A stretch of 64,000 bases of DNA from Paramyrothecium sp. XJ0827 (lineage: Eukaryota; Ascomycota; Sordariomycetes; Hypocreales; Stachybotryaceae), in assembly GCA_020881915.1 (NCBI GenBank), contig JAJFPB010000003.1, positions 4,774,001 to 4,838,000 of the forward strand, given 5' to 3'. Position numbers and translations under genes: made by a program. Below the pieces are notes generated by a model. The model saw only the letters and a list, made by a program, of their open reading frames with translations. It ran no database searches and was not told where the DNA came from. Shown piece after piece: positions 22,380 through 33,324 of this stretch (its first letter is position 1; every line of letters begins with the position of its first letter).

Positions 22380-22929
22380 ATGTTCTCGCGATCGATTGCT
22401 TCGGTATGTCCCCCTTGCAGAACGACACTTCTGCAGCGCAAGCAGCTAACGAACCTCGTCACAGAACCTGCTGCGGCAAGCGGCTCGCCCCGCGGCCCTC
22501 CGCGCCTCTCGCCAGGCCTTCTCGCCCATCCAGTCCCGGCTCCAGCTCCAGCAGCAGGTGCGCCTCCTCTCGGACCAGACGCGCACGGCCATCGAGCAGG
22601 CCGTCGGCTCGGCGCCCGTCGTGCTCTTCATGAAGGGCACCCCCGAGACCCCGCAGTGCGGCTTCTCGCGCGCCGCCATCCAGATCCTGGGCCTGCAGGG
22701 CGTCGACCCCGAAAAGTTCGCCGCCTTCAACGTCCTCGAGGACCCGGAGCTGCGCGAGGGCATCAAGGAGTTCTCCGACTGGCCGACCATTCCCCAGCTC
22801 TACGTCGACAAGGAGTTCGTCGGCGGCTGCGACATCCTCGTCTCCATGCACAAGAACGGCGACCTGGCGAAGTTGCTTGACGAGAAGAAGGTGGTCCTGG
22901 AAGGTGAGGGCGAGGAGCCGCAGCCATAA
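22380..22929 (+). CDS. GRX5: Mitochondrial monothiol glutaredoxin 5
   Basis: A 24-nt first exon (22380-22403, MFSRSIAS) is joined through a 61-nt intron to exon 2 (22465-22929); 162 aa. The N-terminus is basic, Arg/Ala-rich and free of acidic residues for about 40 residues, as in a mitochondrial presequence. The glutaredoxin domain contains [17 protein letters not shown] with the CGFS active site (73-76), [10 protein letters not shown] and GGCDI, which bind glutathione and a [2Fe-2S] cluster. The protein passes Fe-S clusters from the ISC scaffold to target proteins in the mitochondrial matrix. The length and motif order match yeast Grx5. Confidence 0.95.
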
Positions 22930-23071
22930 GAGTCGTTTCTTAGCTAGGCTTGTGTACGATACAATACAACGATGTGTAATATGAAGAACAGGGTGTTCTT
23001 GAATGGTTCGCTATGGACATGTATGTACGACTATGTACGGAATGGTTCGTAGAGTCTTGAACGTGACAGTC

Positions 23072-25056
23072 TCACAAGGGGTACGCTCCGCCGTCGCCCC
23101 TCATGTCGCTTCCAGCAGACCACACATGGCTCTCCTCCACTGGATCAAGCACATATCTGATGATCTGGCCTCGGCCAAAGTGTCCCCTCGCGAAGCCCTT
23201 GACCACCTTGACCTTGTGACCCAGCTTCTCTAGCCCCGCGATGGTCTCCTCCGGCATGCCCTCCTCCACGCAGACCTCCCAGTCCATCTCGCCGCCGTCC
23301 TCGCTGGGCATGCCCGGGCCGATGCAGATCCTGGGCGCGTCGAGTGCCTGCTGCGGGTTCAGGCGGCCGACGAGCTGGCCCAGGAGCACCTGCACGTGGC
23401 CCTGGGGCTGCATGAAGCCGCCCATGACGCCGAACGACGAGTGCAGCGAGCCGTCGCGCAGGTTGGTCGCCATGGCGGGAATGATGGTGTGGTAGGGTCG
23501 CTTGCGCGGCTCGAGGCGGTTCGGATGGTTGGCGTCGAGGGAGAAGTTGGCGCCGCGGTTTTGCAGCGTGAAGCCGCAGCCTTGGGGGATGATGCCGGTA
23601 CCGAAGCCAGCGTAGTTGGAGTTGATAAAGGATGCGGCGTTGCCCTGGGCGTCGGTGACGGTGAAGTAGACGGTATCGCTGCTCTGGAGGGCGGGCGACT
23701 GGAAAGGCGGGTTGCCGTGGTCGATTTGGCCTAGAGCGCGTTCGGGATCAAACAGCTTGGCCCGCGAGGCGAGGTAGTCGTCAGATAGCAGGCCCTCGAC
23801 GGGGACCTTTGAGAAATGAGGGTCGGCGATGTACCAGTTGCCATCCGTGAAGCCGAGGCGCAGAGCCTCAATGATGGCATGGAGGTACGGGACGCTGTTG
23901 ACGTCCTCTGGGGCGAAACGGGGAATCTTGCCCTGCTGCTCCAGCTGCTGAATGATACCCAGCGCGATCAGGGCGACGATGCCTTGACCGTTGGGCGGAT
24001 GCTCCCACAGTTCGACGCCATCCTCCCCGTGGCCCTGTCCTCGAAACTTGAGCGAGATGGGCTCGACGGGCTCGCTGCCCTGCTCCAAGTGGTGCTTCAG
24101 GTCGTCGAGCTCGATGTGGCTGCCGAGATCCTGCAGCACCTTGACAATCTCCTCCGCGATCCTGCCGGTGTAGAAGCCCTTTTTGCCTTCGGTGGCCAGG
24201 GTGCGGAACGTCTTCGCCAGGGTCGGGTTCTTCATGATCTCTCCCGGTTGCGGTGCCCTGACGCCGTCCTTGCCCTTGGGATCCTTCTTGAGCATCTCGG
24301 CGTAATTGGGCGAGGCTGAGCGCAAGAGGCCCTCGGAACTAGCCCACTACCGTTATATCAGCGGCGTCTTCTCACACGAATAACGTGGGAGTTGCAGACT
24401 TACAGAGTGACTTGTGAGCTCAGACACCGGGAAGCCCTTTTCGCCGAGCTTGATGGCCGGCTCGAGGATGCGCGCCATGTCCAGCTTGCCACTGCCGAAC
24501 CTCTCGACGGTATCGACCCAGCCTGCCGCGGCACCGGGCACAGTAACAGCATGGGCGCTCTTGAGGGGGATTGAGCCAGCGTGGCCTTCCTTGACCTTCA
24601 GGTCCTTGCGGATAGTGTCCAGGGTGCACTTGGCGCCAGCTCGGCCAGATCCGTTCATCGACTTGACCTGCTTGGCGGCGGCGTCCCAGAAGAGGATGAA
24701 CATGTCACCGCCGATGCCGGTCGAGCAAGGCTCGGTCATGTTCATTCCAGCGGCTGGCAATCACTTGTCAGCGACGGCTACGAAGAGAAAGGGTTGGGAG
24801 GCCAGGACATACCAACTGCCACGGCTGCGTCCTGTAGTGTGTCAGCCAGATTATCTTCAATTTTCACAATTGGTCAAGTAGGCGTGCTTACAGCGGCATT
24901 TCCGCCCGCACGTAGAATCTCAAGGCCGCATTTTGCGGCGAGCGGTTGCGTGCAGGCGACGATGCCCTCGGTGCTGTGGATGACGCTCCGCCGGGAGGGG
25001 AACTTGGCAAAGGCCTGAGAGGCGGCCGAGTTGATAGAGGAGGTATTCAGAGGCAT
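23072..25056 (-). CDS. Gamma-glutamyltransferase-like Ntn hydrolase
   Basis: Four exons (25056-24892, 24831-24813, 24753-24404, 24346-23072) encode 602 aa. Exon 2 has only 19 nt and reads DAAVAV, which restores the family motif DAAVAVAAGMNMTEPCSTGIGGD across three exons. The catalytic Thr of the self-processing site is seen in QSSDTVYFTVTDAQGNA (Thr403), followed by NSNYAGFGTGIIP and PYHTIIPAM. The family hydrolyses or transfers gamma-glutamyl groups from glutathione and related peptides. No signal peptide is evident, which fits the cytosolic ywrD-like branch more than secreted GGT. A (GTAGAA/GCAGAA) run lies just upstream at about 25166-25197. No lesion was found. Confidence 0.9.
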
Positions 25057-25649
25057 TGTATTGACTGGAAAACAAGGTGAAGCTCCTATATGGTTCGGAG
25101 CGAGAGTGACGGAAAGAGCGAAGTGAAGGAGGAGTTTATAATCGCCCCAGTCACGCCAAAGGTGGAAGTAGAAGTAGAAGCAGAAGCAGAAGCAGACGGT
25201 CCGAGGTTCGGCAACAGGGAAACGCAATGGTGGGGTAAATTAGCAGAGGCAAACGCCGTGATATCACCGGGCGACGCGCCCTCCACTCGCACTTACATGA
25301 TGAGGGGTCGGATTGTCATCCAGGCTGCCTTGATATATCCTGGATAAGCTCTTGAAGACAATATCTTCTGGCTGCAACTGATCCCAAGTGTTCAATCCAT
25401 CGCCATTGAATCAGTAATCTGCAGGTCTGCAACACGAAAGTGTCTGTTGGTGAGAAGATTGGCCTGTGGGGATGGAAACGCTATCACTGGCTCAATTGAA
25501 ATCCGGTGAGCTGCACGAGTAATTGGGTGAGACAACTGCCGGCAATTCGCTAAACGCATTTCGTCACATTCTTGTTTTGGCAAGGAACACACTCTACTAT
25601 CGCCTTCTCCTGTTTTTCTTCCAAAGAAAAAAAGGACCAGCTGGGTACC
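25057..25649. other. Intergenic, divergent promoters
   Basis: About 0.6 kb between the glutamyltransferase-like gene and the first IFI6-like copy. It holds a hexanucleotide-like run of GAA units at about 25166-25197. No gene was recognised. Confidence 0.45.
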
Positions 25650-26109
25650 ATGTTGACTGCCTTTACAGGGACCTCCCGGCAGACCTGCAGATGGTTATGC
25701 TCGACCAGATCATTCTCGACCAGTTTCAGAGCTTCATTGAATGAGGATCCAAAACCACTCCGGCGTTTGACTCACTCAGAACATGCTCCCAGGCGACCTA
25801 CTACGACTCGTGGAACACGCACTGTTGTCATCGCGGTGTGCGCAATTGGCGCAATCAGCCTGTCATTGTGCCTGGCACGATGGAGGCTTGATAGATACAG
25901 GTTTGACAAGTTGGGGCCTCGATCAGGTCAGTGGGAGCCTTTTCGTGGATCATCTGATGCTGGCTCACGTCTCACCACTAGGGAGCGACGCAGCCCAGTG
26001 GCAACAGCAAATTGCACAATCTGGGGGCAAGGTGGAGAAAGACTCCATGTTTTCTCTTTTTCAGAGTATGGGCATGAGGTGGGGAAAGGAAAGAAAAAAG
26101 GAAGAATGA
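25650..26109 (+). CDS. IFI6/IFI27-like small membrane protein, tandem copy 1 (diverged)
   Basis: Two exons (25650-25926, 25982-26109) are joined in phase 1 by a 55-nt intron. Exon 1 ends in a hydrophobic segment TVVIAVCAIGAISLSL followed by FDKLGPRSG. Exon 2 reads SDAAQWQQQIAQSGGKVEKD and then SMFSLFQSMGMRW. The intron position, phase and flanking residues match the copy at 26752, which has FDALGPRAG before the intron and VEKGSIYAFLQSLGMRW after it. Before the hydrophobic part the two copies show no similarity, so the N-terminus here may be wrong or decayed. IFI6/27 family proteins are small Gly/Ala-rich membrane proteins; the role in fungi is unknown. The start codon is uncertain. Confidence 0.5.
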
Positions 26110-26751
26110 CGACTTTGTGGTTGGAGGAGGCTTGCCTTGCTTACGGTACAACGGCTACCACTCACGCTGTATTCCCACCACCGAGCTCTGTGGTAGATTG
26201 TATTCAGCCTACAAATCAAGCCCGAACTTTCTGTTTACTTTTAAACCTCTGGAAAAGCTCTAAAAGGGTGTAAGTAACACTTCCAGCTTGACCGTGGCGC
26301 TCCATGCCCTGACGAAAACGCCGTGCCCAGCGACATTGCTATCGCGGGATGCCATGCACAGAAACTATGCCTCAACTAATGAGGCTCTGCAAAGTGAGGC
26401 GTACTCAATGAGGTGACTGGTCACATCCTGCCCGTAGCTGCGTCGGCGGCCCACCGACATCATGTGAAATGCAGGAGGCCTACCGTCAGCCGGCGGCAAA
26501 TCGGGCAAGATAAGTCAACCTGATCTGATCCCCGAAAATTTTCTTGTTCTTCCCTCTTCTTCCCCCAAAGAGTTGAGACCATTGACACTCGCATCTAGAA
26601 AGCTCTTAGCAATCATCTTGGTCCTCTGTGAAATGGGCTACCAAAAGGCTCTCTTTGGATGCTGTGATGGCTTCATGGAAAGTGAGGCCTGTACTGAAAA
26701 ACCAGCCGTTGAATTTGTGCGGACACAGCCAATTTGGTACGAAGTCCGAAA
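26110..26751. other. Intergenic between tandem IFI6-like copies
   Basis: About 0.64 kb. The open frames are short and unlike known domains. This is the presumed promoter of copy 2. Confidence 0.45.
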
Positions 26752-27324
26752 ATGTATGCATCGACTTTCGCGGCTAACCTTCACAGTGAACCGAGCATTG
26801 GTTACTCAGACGACCCAGCGGGCCAGTTCATCGACATTCTCACTTTGGCTGAGCATATTGACAAAGATCTTGAGGACCGCCTCAAGTCCATTGTCTCTAT
26901 AAATGGTTGGACAGAAGCCCTCGCCGAGTCCATCCTCAAAGGAGTGGAGAAGATCATCAAGAATGGTGCCAAAGTGGCTCACGCCATGGCCGATGCGATC
27001 GACCGAGCCGAGAGCAAGGCGCTAGAATTTGCCAAAGAGCATCCATTTTACACCGCATTGATTGCTGCAGGCACGATCGTGGCACTTGGCGTTTTAGTGA
27101 CGATGGCTCCATGGGTGCTCGAAGCGCTCGGGTTTGACGCTTTAGGACCTCGGGCTGGTAAGTGATCCGGTTTCTCATTGATAGCCTAGGTCTTACTGAC
27201 GGATGTTATGGTAGGGAGTTTCGCGGCCAGATGGATGAGCAACATTGCGCGAAGTGTAGGCAATGTTGAGAAAGGCTCCATCTACGCATTCCTTCAGAGC
27301 TTGGGCATGAGATGGGCCAGATAG
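26752..27324 (+). CDS. IFI6/IFI27-like membrane protein, tandem copy 2
   Basis: Two exons (26752-27157, 27215-27324) encode 171 aa; the phase-1 intron has GTAAGT and GTAG ends. The first ~100 residues are helical and charged (DILTLAEHIDKDLEDRL, ADAIDRAESKALEFAKEHP). A hydrophobic segment follows (FYTALIAAGTIVALGVLV), then MAPWVLEALGFDALGPRAG. The C-terminus, split by the intron, is SFAARWMSNIARSVGNVEKG and SIYAFLQSLGMRWAR. The GFxxxGPxAGSxAAxW..S..GxVxxGSxxAxxQSxxM pattern is that of the interferon-induced 6-16 (IFI6/27) family, which is widespread in fungi. A membrane location is likely. Function in fungi is not established. Confidence 0.72.
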
Positions 27325-28491
27325 AGGGACTCCTAGCCCCCCGAGTTAGGGGTAAATGTAACTAGCAGGCCAGAGCCGTATATGTTCAATGTCTAGAGTA
27401 GGCTATGAGCATGATAATTCCCAGGAATGCAAATTGTTGCATCCTTATTGTAATTGACAGCCAACGAGCAACCTAGGCGAATAATTAACACAGAACTGGA
27501 TGGGTTGAGGCAAGGGTGATTGAAAAGCGTAGTCCGCTGGGACTGTTTGGGTTAAATCTTGCTTGTAATGATGCCTTATCCGCTTGATGTTTATCCATCC
27601 GCTGCAGCTGTTGGCTTGTATCAAAGCTGTGGAGTTAGAAGTGTTTAAATGTGCAAAAATGCCAGACACCATTGCGGTTCATCGTATGTTCCGAGACGAG
27701 GGGAATCTTGGCCTCAATGCCCATGGTTTCCAAGCACAATTGTTTGTTAAAGAATGGTGAGCAGGTCATAGGTTTACGTCATCTGGCGGCGACTGACACC
27801 ACACAACGCCAGCCTTACAACCAGACGTGCCCGGGGGCAATAAGATGGGATGGGGAGCGTATTAGAGGGGTGGAGGGGTAAGTTGATTTCCACCTGTTGG
27901 CATACGCCATTCGAGACACGTTGGAGGAAGGAAAACTAGATTGCGAATTATAAGCATTCATGCTTGCACTTCAACTAATCAGGTAATACGCATTTCAAAG
28001 ATCGCTGCAATGGCGGAGCTGGAATTCTTTGGTTGTCAGTATCACAAGCATTAATAGGGTCAGAATTTTGCGTCCGATGGTAGTTTGCTCAGTAGATCAA
28101 TCTCTAGATCTCATTCGTTATTGTTATTGGAGTTCTTGAAATGTGCCTTCAGATTCAGTCTACTCAATTTACTCGGGACAGAGAAACGATATTGTCCATG
28201 GACCAGATGTCTAGTGATAAGTGTCTGATAATTTGCGTAAAGCGAAACGAGTGTTCTTGTTTGGAAGGAAGACCCGAACAGTGGAAAAGCGACTGCCTGC
28301 TAGCTAAGGTATTTTGTTACACAAGATTACCTTACAACCCCATCACACTATATCAAGCCAGATATATCAAGCCAGATAAAGAATGCCACACCCCAATAAG
28401 AGACCCTAAGGCCTTTGAGTACAAAGATAATTTAATGTTACAAGCAACTGCTTCGGCCGGTTGCGTACCAGAGGGACGTTGGCCTCGCCAT
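27325..28491. other. Intergenic
   Basis: About 1.2 kb. It includes a perfect 14-bp tandem duplication (28350-28377). A frame at 28141-28566 overlaps the end of the minus-strand secreted gene and lacks recognisable features. No gene was recognised. Confidence 0.4.
28350..28377. repeat. Tandem duplication of the 14-mer ATATCAAGCCAGAT
   Basis: Two identical adjacent copies of 14 bp lie 115 bp beyond the stop codon of the minus-strand secreted gene. This is simple slippage or a small duplication. Confidence 0.6.
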
Positions 28492-29040
28492 TTAAGTGCC
28501 AGGGGCACACTGACCGGCGTTGGGGTCAGCCCTGTTTTTATTGAGTTAGCAAAATATCTTGAGTAATTTTTGGCTTTGAGTTTGGAATACTCACTTATAG
28601 AACCAGTTGCCGTAGCTAGTCTCGCCACCGTGTGAACAGCTGTTGATTTCCTTTTGCATACCTATAACGTATTAGTAACTCGCCTCAGCCACCGCAGACC
28701 ATCAATTTAGGTGCTCACCATCATAGCACTCCTCGGGAGCAATGTGCCTGGAGCCATCGCTGATCTTCTCGAGGCGAAAGTCCACCTTCTTGTTGCTGTC
28801 AAGGTTGTAGCACTTGGACCTCTGATCGCCCTTGTTGTAGTCGCCCTGGAGGGCATCGTTGCACGCTTGCGTTGCAAAACTGAGAGCGTAGCCCAGGTTG
28901 GCACCCCAGTTCTCGCCGCCTCCATAGCAATCTCGCCTGAGAATGGTGTTGTCACGCGCGGCATTGAGGTGCTGCTCATTGAGAGCGGCCCCGGAGGCAG
29001 CAGCTGCGGTGATGACAGTGAGAATGAAGGAGGTATGCAT
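28492..29040 (-). CDS. Small secreted cysteine-rich protein, possibly Y3-like lectin fold
   Basis: Three exons (29040-28719, 28661-28595, 28531-28492) encode 142 aa. The signal peptide is MHTSFILTVITAAAASGAA. The mature part begins near RRDCYGGGENWG after a dibasic LRR site, and carries six cysteines in an order (C..W..C..L.GDY..C..EEC..C.HGG..W..ADPNAGQC) that resembles fungal proteins annotated as glycan-binding protein Y3-like. That resemblance is from memory and would need a profile search. The last exon restores WFYK-ADPNAGQCAPGT. It is probably an extracellular effector- or lectin-type protein. No defect was seen. Confidence 0.68.
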
Positions 29041-30075
29041 TTTGAATATGTTGTCCAAAAAGAGAAAAAAAGAGGACTTTGGAGGGATTTGGTTTGTGAA
29101 TGTGAATGTGACTATTGTGCTTGGTAGTTTTCTTTTGTGTTCTGAAGATTCTTGTGCCTTCAAGGGCGCGTCGTCCAGATATTTATAATTCCTGGCCTAC
29201 AATTTTTCCTGCGGATTCCTGAGGGTAGGTTCTGCCTCTCGATCCACATGTTGATGATCATTGAGGCGTGTTGAAGAGGCCCGCTAAGCTCAGGACTGGC
29301 TATGACGCGGCACCGCGGGACTGAGGCCTATCGGCATGTACGTGAATTCAAGTCAATGGAAGCATTATGGATCTGCGTCACTACAGTTGTCTTGAATGTA
29401 AGCTAACCATGAATCAAGTTGCCGGTATCGATCGGCAAGACGAGGCTGTGGGATTGTCTCAGTATCTAATCCCGACTGTCCTAGACAATGCAGTGCCACT
29501 AAGAAGCGGCACAGGTACGCGATAAAAATAGTATCGCTACTGTTGATCCCACCATGAATAAGGGCAAGTAATTATGTTCCTATGTTGATCTCAATAGTGA
29601 AGTACTTGGATCTTCCATTGATTTCTTATTGACAGGTTATTTAATGCTTTCTCACTACCGTAACAGAAAGGTGAGCAGCTTTAATTACGTCTTTATGAGT
29701 GATGATCAGCTATCAAGGGACTGCGTACTTTCACATCAGCACAGCCTCAGAAGTTGACTACCGGTTTCTGAATCCTTCCTTCCTCCTGGTCCGTTCGCAT
29801 TTATGATCTGCCCGAAGCCCCATTCTGAGTGGCCTGACATAGTCCCACAACCTTCCCGCCCTGTTCCGCCTCTCAGTATACTACGCAATATCGACGTAAT
29901 GCTCGACTGTGTTAATACAGCGGTAAACTACTCATTGTAAAAGGAGACTCTGCCGTACACATCATCACCAGCTGATCATGAAGTGCTGATCGTTGGTACT
30001 ACCCTCGTCCTTTCTGTAACGCTTCATCCTTCTAGTCCCTCAGCCTCGATTTACATCCTAAGCTTCTTGCAAATC
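29041..30075. other. Intergenic
   Basis: About 1 kb between two minus-strand genes, with promoter sequence of the secreted gene on its left. No frame of interest was seen. Confidence 0.45.
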
Positions 30076-30525
30076 TTAATTTGACTTATCCCAAGCCTCC
30101 TTCAACTCGTTGATCCTCTTCTGAAACAGTTCAGGATTAGATTTCAAAAGCTCTCTCGTCTTCTCTTTGTCTTCTTCGCTAAGAGGGGGAGGCAGCAAGT
30201 TTTTGTCGGGGCTGTGCCACTGATCCTTTGGCGTCACCTCGCCATCAATTCCAGTATACTGATCAGCGTCTCCGAAAGCACCAGGAACTCGGGCCAACAA
30301 GGCAGAAATTTGCCTAGGGCTGAGTCCGATGGCATCAATGACGTCTCTATCTGCCGAAAGAGACCGTAAGACTCCGTCTTTCCCAAGAGACAAGATACCC
30401 ATGAGTGAGAGGTCTTGCTTGAGGCCCTTCAGAATGGCGCTGATCTCTATTTGATCAGGGTCCGCGGGATCCCAGTCTGGTGCTGTACATTGCGGTTGCA
30501 GCTTCTGCTCTTGACGCTGCTCCAT
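30076..30525 (-). CDS. Hypothetical protein related to the precursor gene at 31.3 kb, without signal or Cys tail
   Basis: One exon encodes 149 aa and no signal peptide. Residues in the middle (LSLGKDGVLRSLSADRDVID, then a Pro/Gln-rich helix start SPRQISALL) align with GVISVDDDGVMRSFSANGTV and DPQQLESF in the neighbour coded on the other strand at 31305. The C-terminal half is a charged helix with LSEEDKEKTRELLKSNPELF. The two genes stand head to head, 0.78 kb apart. I do not know the family. It may be an intracellular partner, an immunity-type relative or simply a diverged duplicate. Confidence 0.6.
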   Translation of the reverse strand: MEQRQEQKLQPQCTAPDWDPADPDQIEISAILKGLKQDLSLMGILSLGKDGVLRSLSADRDVIDAIGLSPRQISALLARVPGAFGDADQYTGIDGEVTPKDQWHSPDKNLLPPPLSEEDKEKTRELLKSNPELFQKRINELKEAWDKSN

Positions 30526-31304
30526 GGTGGTAAAGATCTTTGGTTGCTGTGATAGGCCTTTTCACTTTCAAATGATGGTTAAAAAAATACTGTTGAGGTT
30601 ATTGGGAGTGTTGTAGATCGCTATCTGGGGACAGTGGAGGGTTCTAAACCGGGGAAAATATAGACTGAAAGAAGAAGGGTTGATGTCAGCATGAATGTTG
30701 ATTTTCATGGCTCTGTGTCGATCCCCCTAATTGAGGCTGGTTTTATGACGCGGCATAAGCGCGCTAGTCGCCACTTGTGCCGGTACTGGTAGTGTATATT
30801 GGTTCTGGCCCCCAACAGGATTGCCAAGTTAAGCTTACCAGGCTCAAATGGTGAACGTGATAGGTCGCCTTTGACTAGCATAGTGATGTTCCGAAAATCC
30901 TGTCGGAAACTTCTTCGGTGCCGTTGACTGTGCCGCAGACCTGTGCCGCAGATCTGTGCCGCACCACCGGCAGTTGGATCCTTCGGATTCTGCTCGTGTT
31001 ACGGATTGAGTTGGATCCGGTAACTGGCTCGAGCGTCCATGTTTTTTGTAGATCAAGAGTTTTCTAGAGTATGTAACTTCTAAGCAGATACTACGAGGTG
31101 GTGACCGAAAGCCTGACGATCGGAATACCTGCTTTCGTTCTTGAGTTAACAGTAGTAAAGATGTCATTGCCACGATTTGCAATTCTTTCGAGTATATAAA
31201 GTCTTTGCCATCTCATTTTCGGGCTCTCAAAATCCAGCAACAACTCAAAATAAGCACTTTCAGATAACTCGTAACAATTAAAGCCTACGAAATCCTCGAT
31301 CACC
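30526..31304. other. Shared upstream region of the divergent related pair
   Basis: A 0.78-kb bidirectional promoter region. A minus-strand frame at 31091-31345 overlaps the right gene's leader and start and is taken as a chance frame. A CTGTGCCGCAGA direct repeat occurs near 30930-30960. Confidence 0.45.
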
Positions 31305-31938
31305 ATGTATTCCGGTAGCTTCTTTCTTTCTGCTATCATGTCCATTACAAGTCTATCATCCGTAAGTCAAAAATCCCGGATGTTCTTTGTACCACAGTTC
31401 TTTGCTCATGAGATCTCAGGCCGTCACGGCCTCTCCTGACAACTCGGCCATCAGGCCCCTGGATCACTACATCCCCGGGCCCGTCAGCAACGTGGTTCAG
31501 TCCTTGGAGTTGGACCCTAATGGTGTCATCTCCGTTGACGATGACGGAGTCATGCGCAGTTTCTCCGCCAACGGCACTGTCATTGACTATCATCAGCTGG
31601 ATCCTCAACAGCTCGAGAGCTTTGCTAAAAGCCAGCTAGCTGCGTGGGAAAATATTGACATGGATGTTCCCGAATCGGTCAAGGCGCTCGCCGAGGGCGA
31701 TTTTGCTGATGGCCGAGAGCTCTTGGACCAGGACCTATTGCACCATCCAGTGCATGGCCCCAACCTAATTGGCCGTTCCAAATATCTTAAGGAGCGAGAG
31801 GTTCTTGATGAGCTGAACAACCTTCAGAAAAGATGTGTTGGCACAGGTTGCGGCTCCCTGGCGGACTGTACTGCGAGGGGTTGTTATGCTTGCTTCTTCC
31901 CTGCCGGCCCCCCTACGGGCGTCTGCTTCTTTTCCTAA
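31305..31938 (+). CDS. Secreted precursor protein with Lys-Arg site before a six-cysteine C-terminal peptide
   Basis: Two exons (31305-31361, 31420-31938) encode 191 aa. Exon 1 (19 codons, MYSGSFFLSAIMSITSLSS) plus AVTA forms a signal peptide. The middle has GVISVDDDGVMRSFSANGTV and an acidic helical region. The last 37 residues follow a KR dibasic site, a Kex2-type cleavage signal, and hold six cysteines spaced C-x4-C-x5-C-x4-C-x2-C-x10-C with the end GVCFFS. The layout signal, propeptide, KR and Cys-rich tail is that of a processed secreted peptide. The pro-region is related to the divergent gene at 30076-30525. No family is recognised. Mature peptide release is inference. Confidence 0.68.
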
Positions 31939-33324
31939 GCCTCAAAGCAGTGTATGAGCTAAACATTGGGTGAAATGAGGACGACGTATAGCAGGTTGCA
32001 ATGGATGTCTGTTGGAGAGGGTGGATTTGATTATAGATGGGTCCACGAAGAGTGGTACTTCAAAGTTCTGGATATTTAGCATCTTACCACTTCAGTACTT
32101 CAAGATGAACACTATTGACCGCCAAAGATGTCATGCTACTCGTCAAAATTTGTCTTCGGTTGGCTTTATTATCATCGTCTCATCGTATCGGGGCATTTGC
32201 AGGGGGTTCGAGCAGAGCAGTAAGCTTAAATCCAGTCACGCGGGGCCTAAACATGTATGCAACGACATTAATCATTGTGTCAACACTAATAAATCGGCAT
32301 TATGCGGTGTGCAAAAACAAGCCCGAGTGAATATTGATGAGACCGAGGTAGAATGACTTAATTCCCGGAGGAACCATTTGAGCTATCTGAGGCTAAGAAA
32401 CAGAACCAGTCCCATGAAGTTGCAGCCGGCACTTGCATCACCTACACTGTGAATGACTTGCGCCAAACCAAAACGGTTGATTTAGCAAAACACTCCTTTG
32501 AATAGTACCAAGAACTCGCTATGTATTTATACGCAACTGTAGGGCTTCACGGTGAGCAATGCGCACCGTGAGAACCGTACGAGCATATTCAGAGGACAGC
32601 ACCCCCAGTAGCACTATTGTTGGTTTCCTCATCTTAGGCCAACTAATCATGCATTTAGTGAATCAGCCACGTAATTGCAGTGACCGTATACCGAATAATT
32701 CCGACAATCGACGTAATGGTCACAATTCTACCATGACCGAAGTTTTCGATGGGACACCTACTACCCTGGTCGGTCTCGGACGAGGGTACAAAACGGTTAG
32801 GATGGCATCCTTGGCGACGCTTGGGAATCGACGGCTTTTCAAGTACATCACTGAGGGCAATGGAGCCTTTGGGGAAAAAAGTAGTGTTGCTGCGATCTTC
32901 CTAAGGAACGTACTCGATCCCTTTGTTGCCAGCCTAATCAAGCGAGCTGATTAACAGACCACTTGGGATGCACACTATCGCATTGCTGTGGTATGAAAGC
33001 AGCCCTTGATAGATCCACGACAGTGGCAAAGACGCTGAAAGAGATAGCGGCGACTTTCATGGCGGAGAAACATTTTGGGGTTCTATGAGCTTGGCTTCAC
33101 GGTTAGGTGGAATAGGAACATTAGTCGGTCCTGCAAAGGCCGGGCGCTTGGAAGGGAAGTTCTTGAGACCACAGGACATGACAATAAACTCGCCGGGTGG
33201 GCCAGGTTGAGGGATCCGAAGCCTTCTGATTTGAGAGTATAAGTAGTTCCTACGCCTTGGTGAGTGAAAGTGTTTCAAAGTTTCGGCTTCATTATCTTTC
33301 TAAATATCAACTAGTAACTCCCGA
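31939..33324. other. Intergenic, no gene recognised
   Basis: About 1.4 kb holding short overlapping frames on both strands. None shows a motif, signal peptide or plausible splice partner. Confidence 0.4.

Noticed and set aside
28141..28566. Plus-strand frame of 141 codons
   Set aside because: It overlaps the 3' end of the minus-strand secreted gene, and its text shows no signal, motif or splice support.
31091..31345. Minus-strand frame with protein-like text (VIEDFVGFNCYELSES)
   Set aside because: It overlaps the leader, start codon and first exon of the secreted precursor gene and has no splice partner or known domain.
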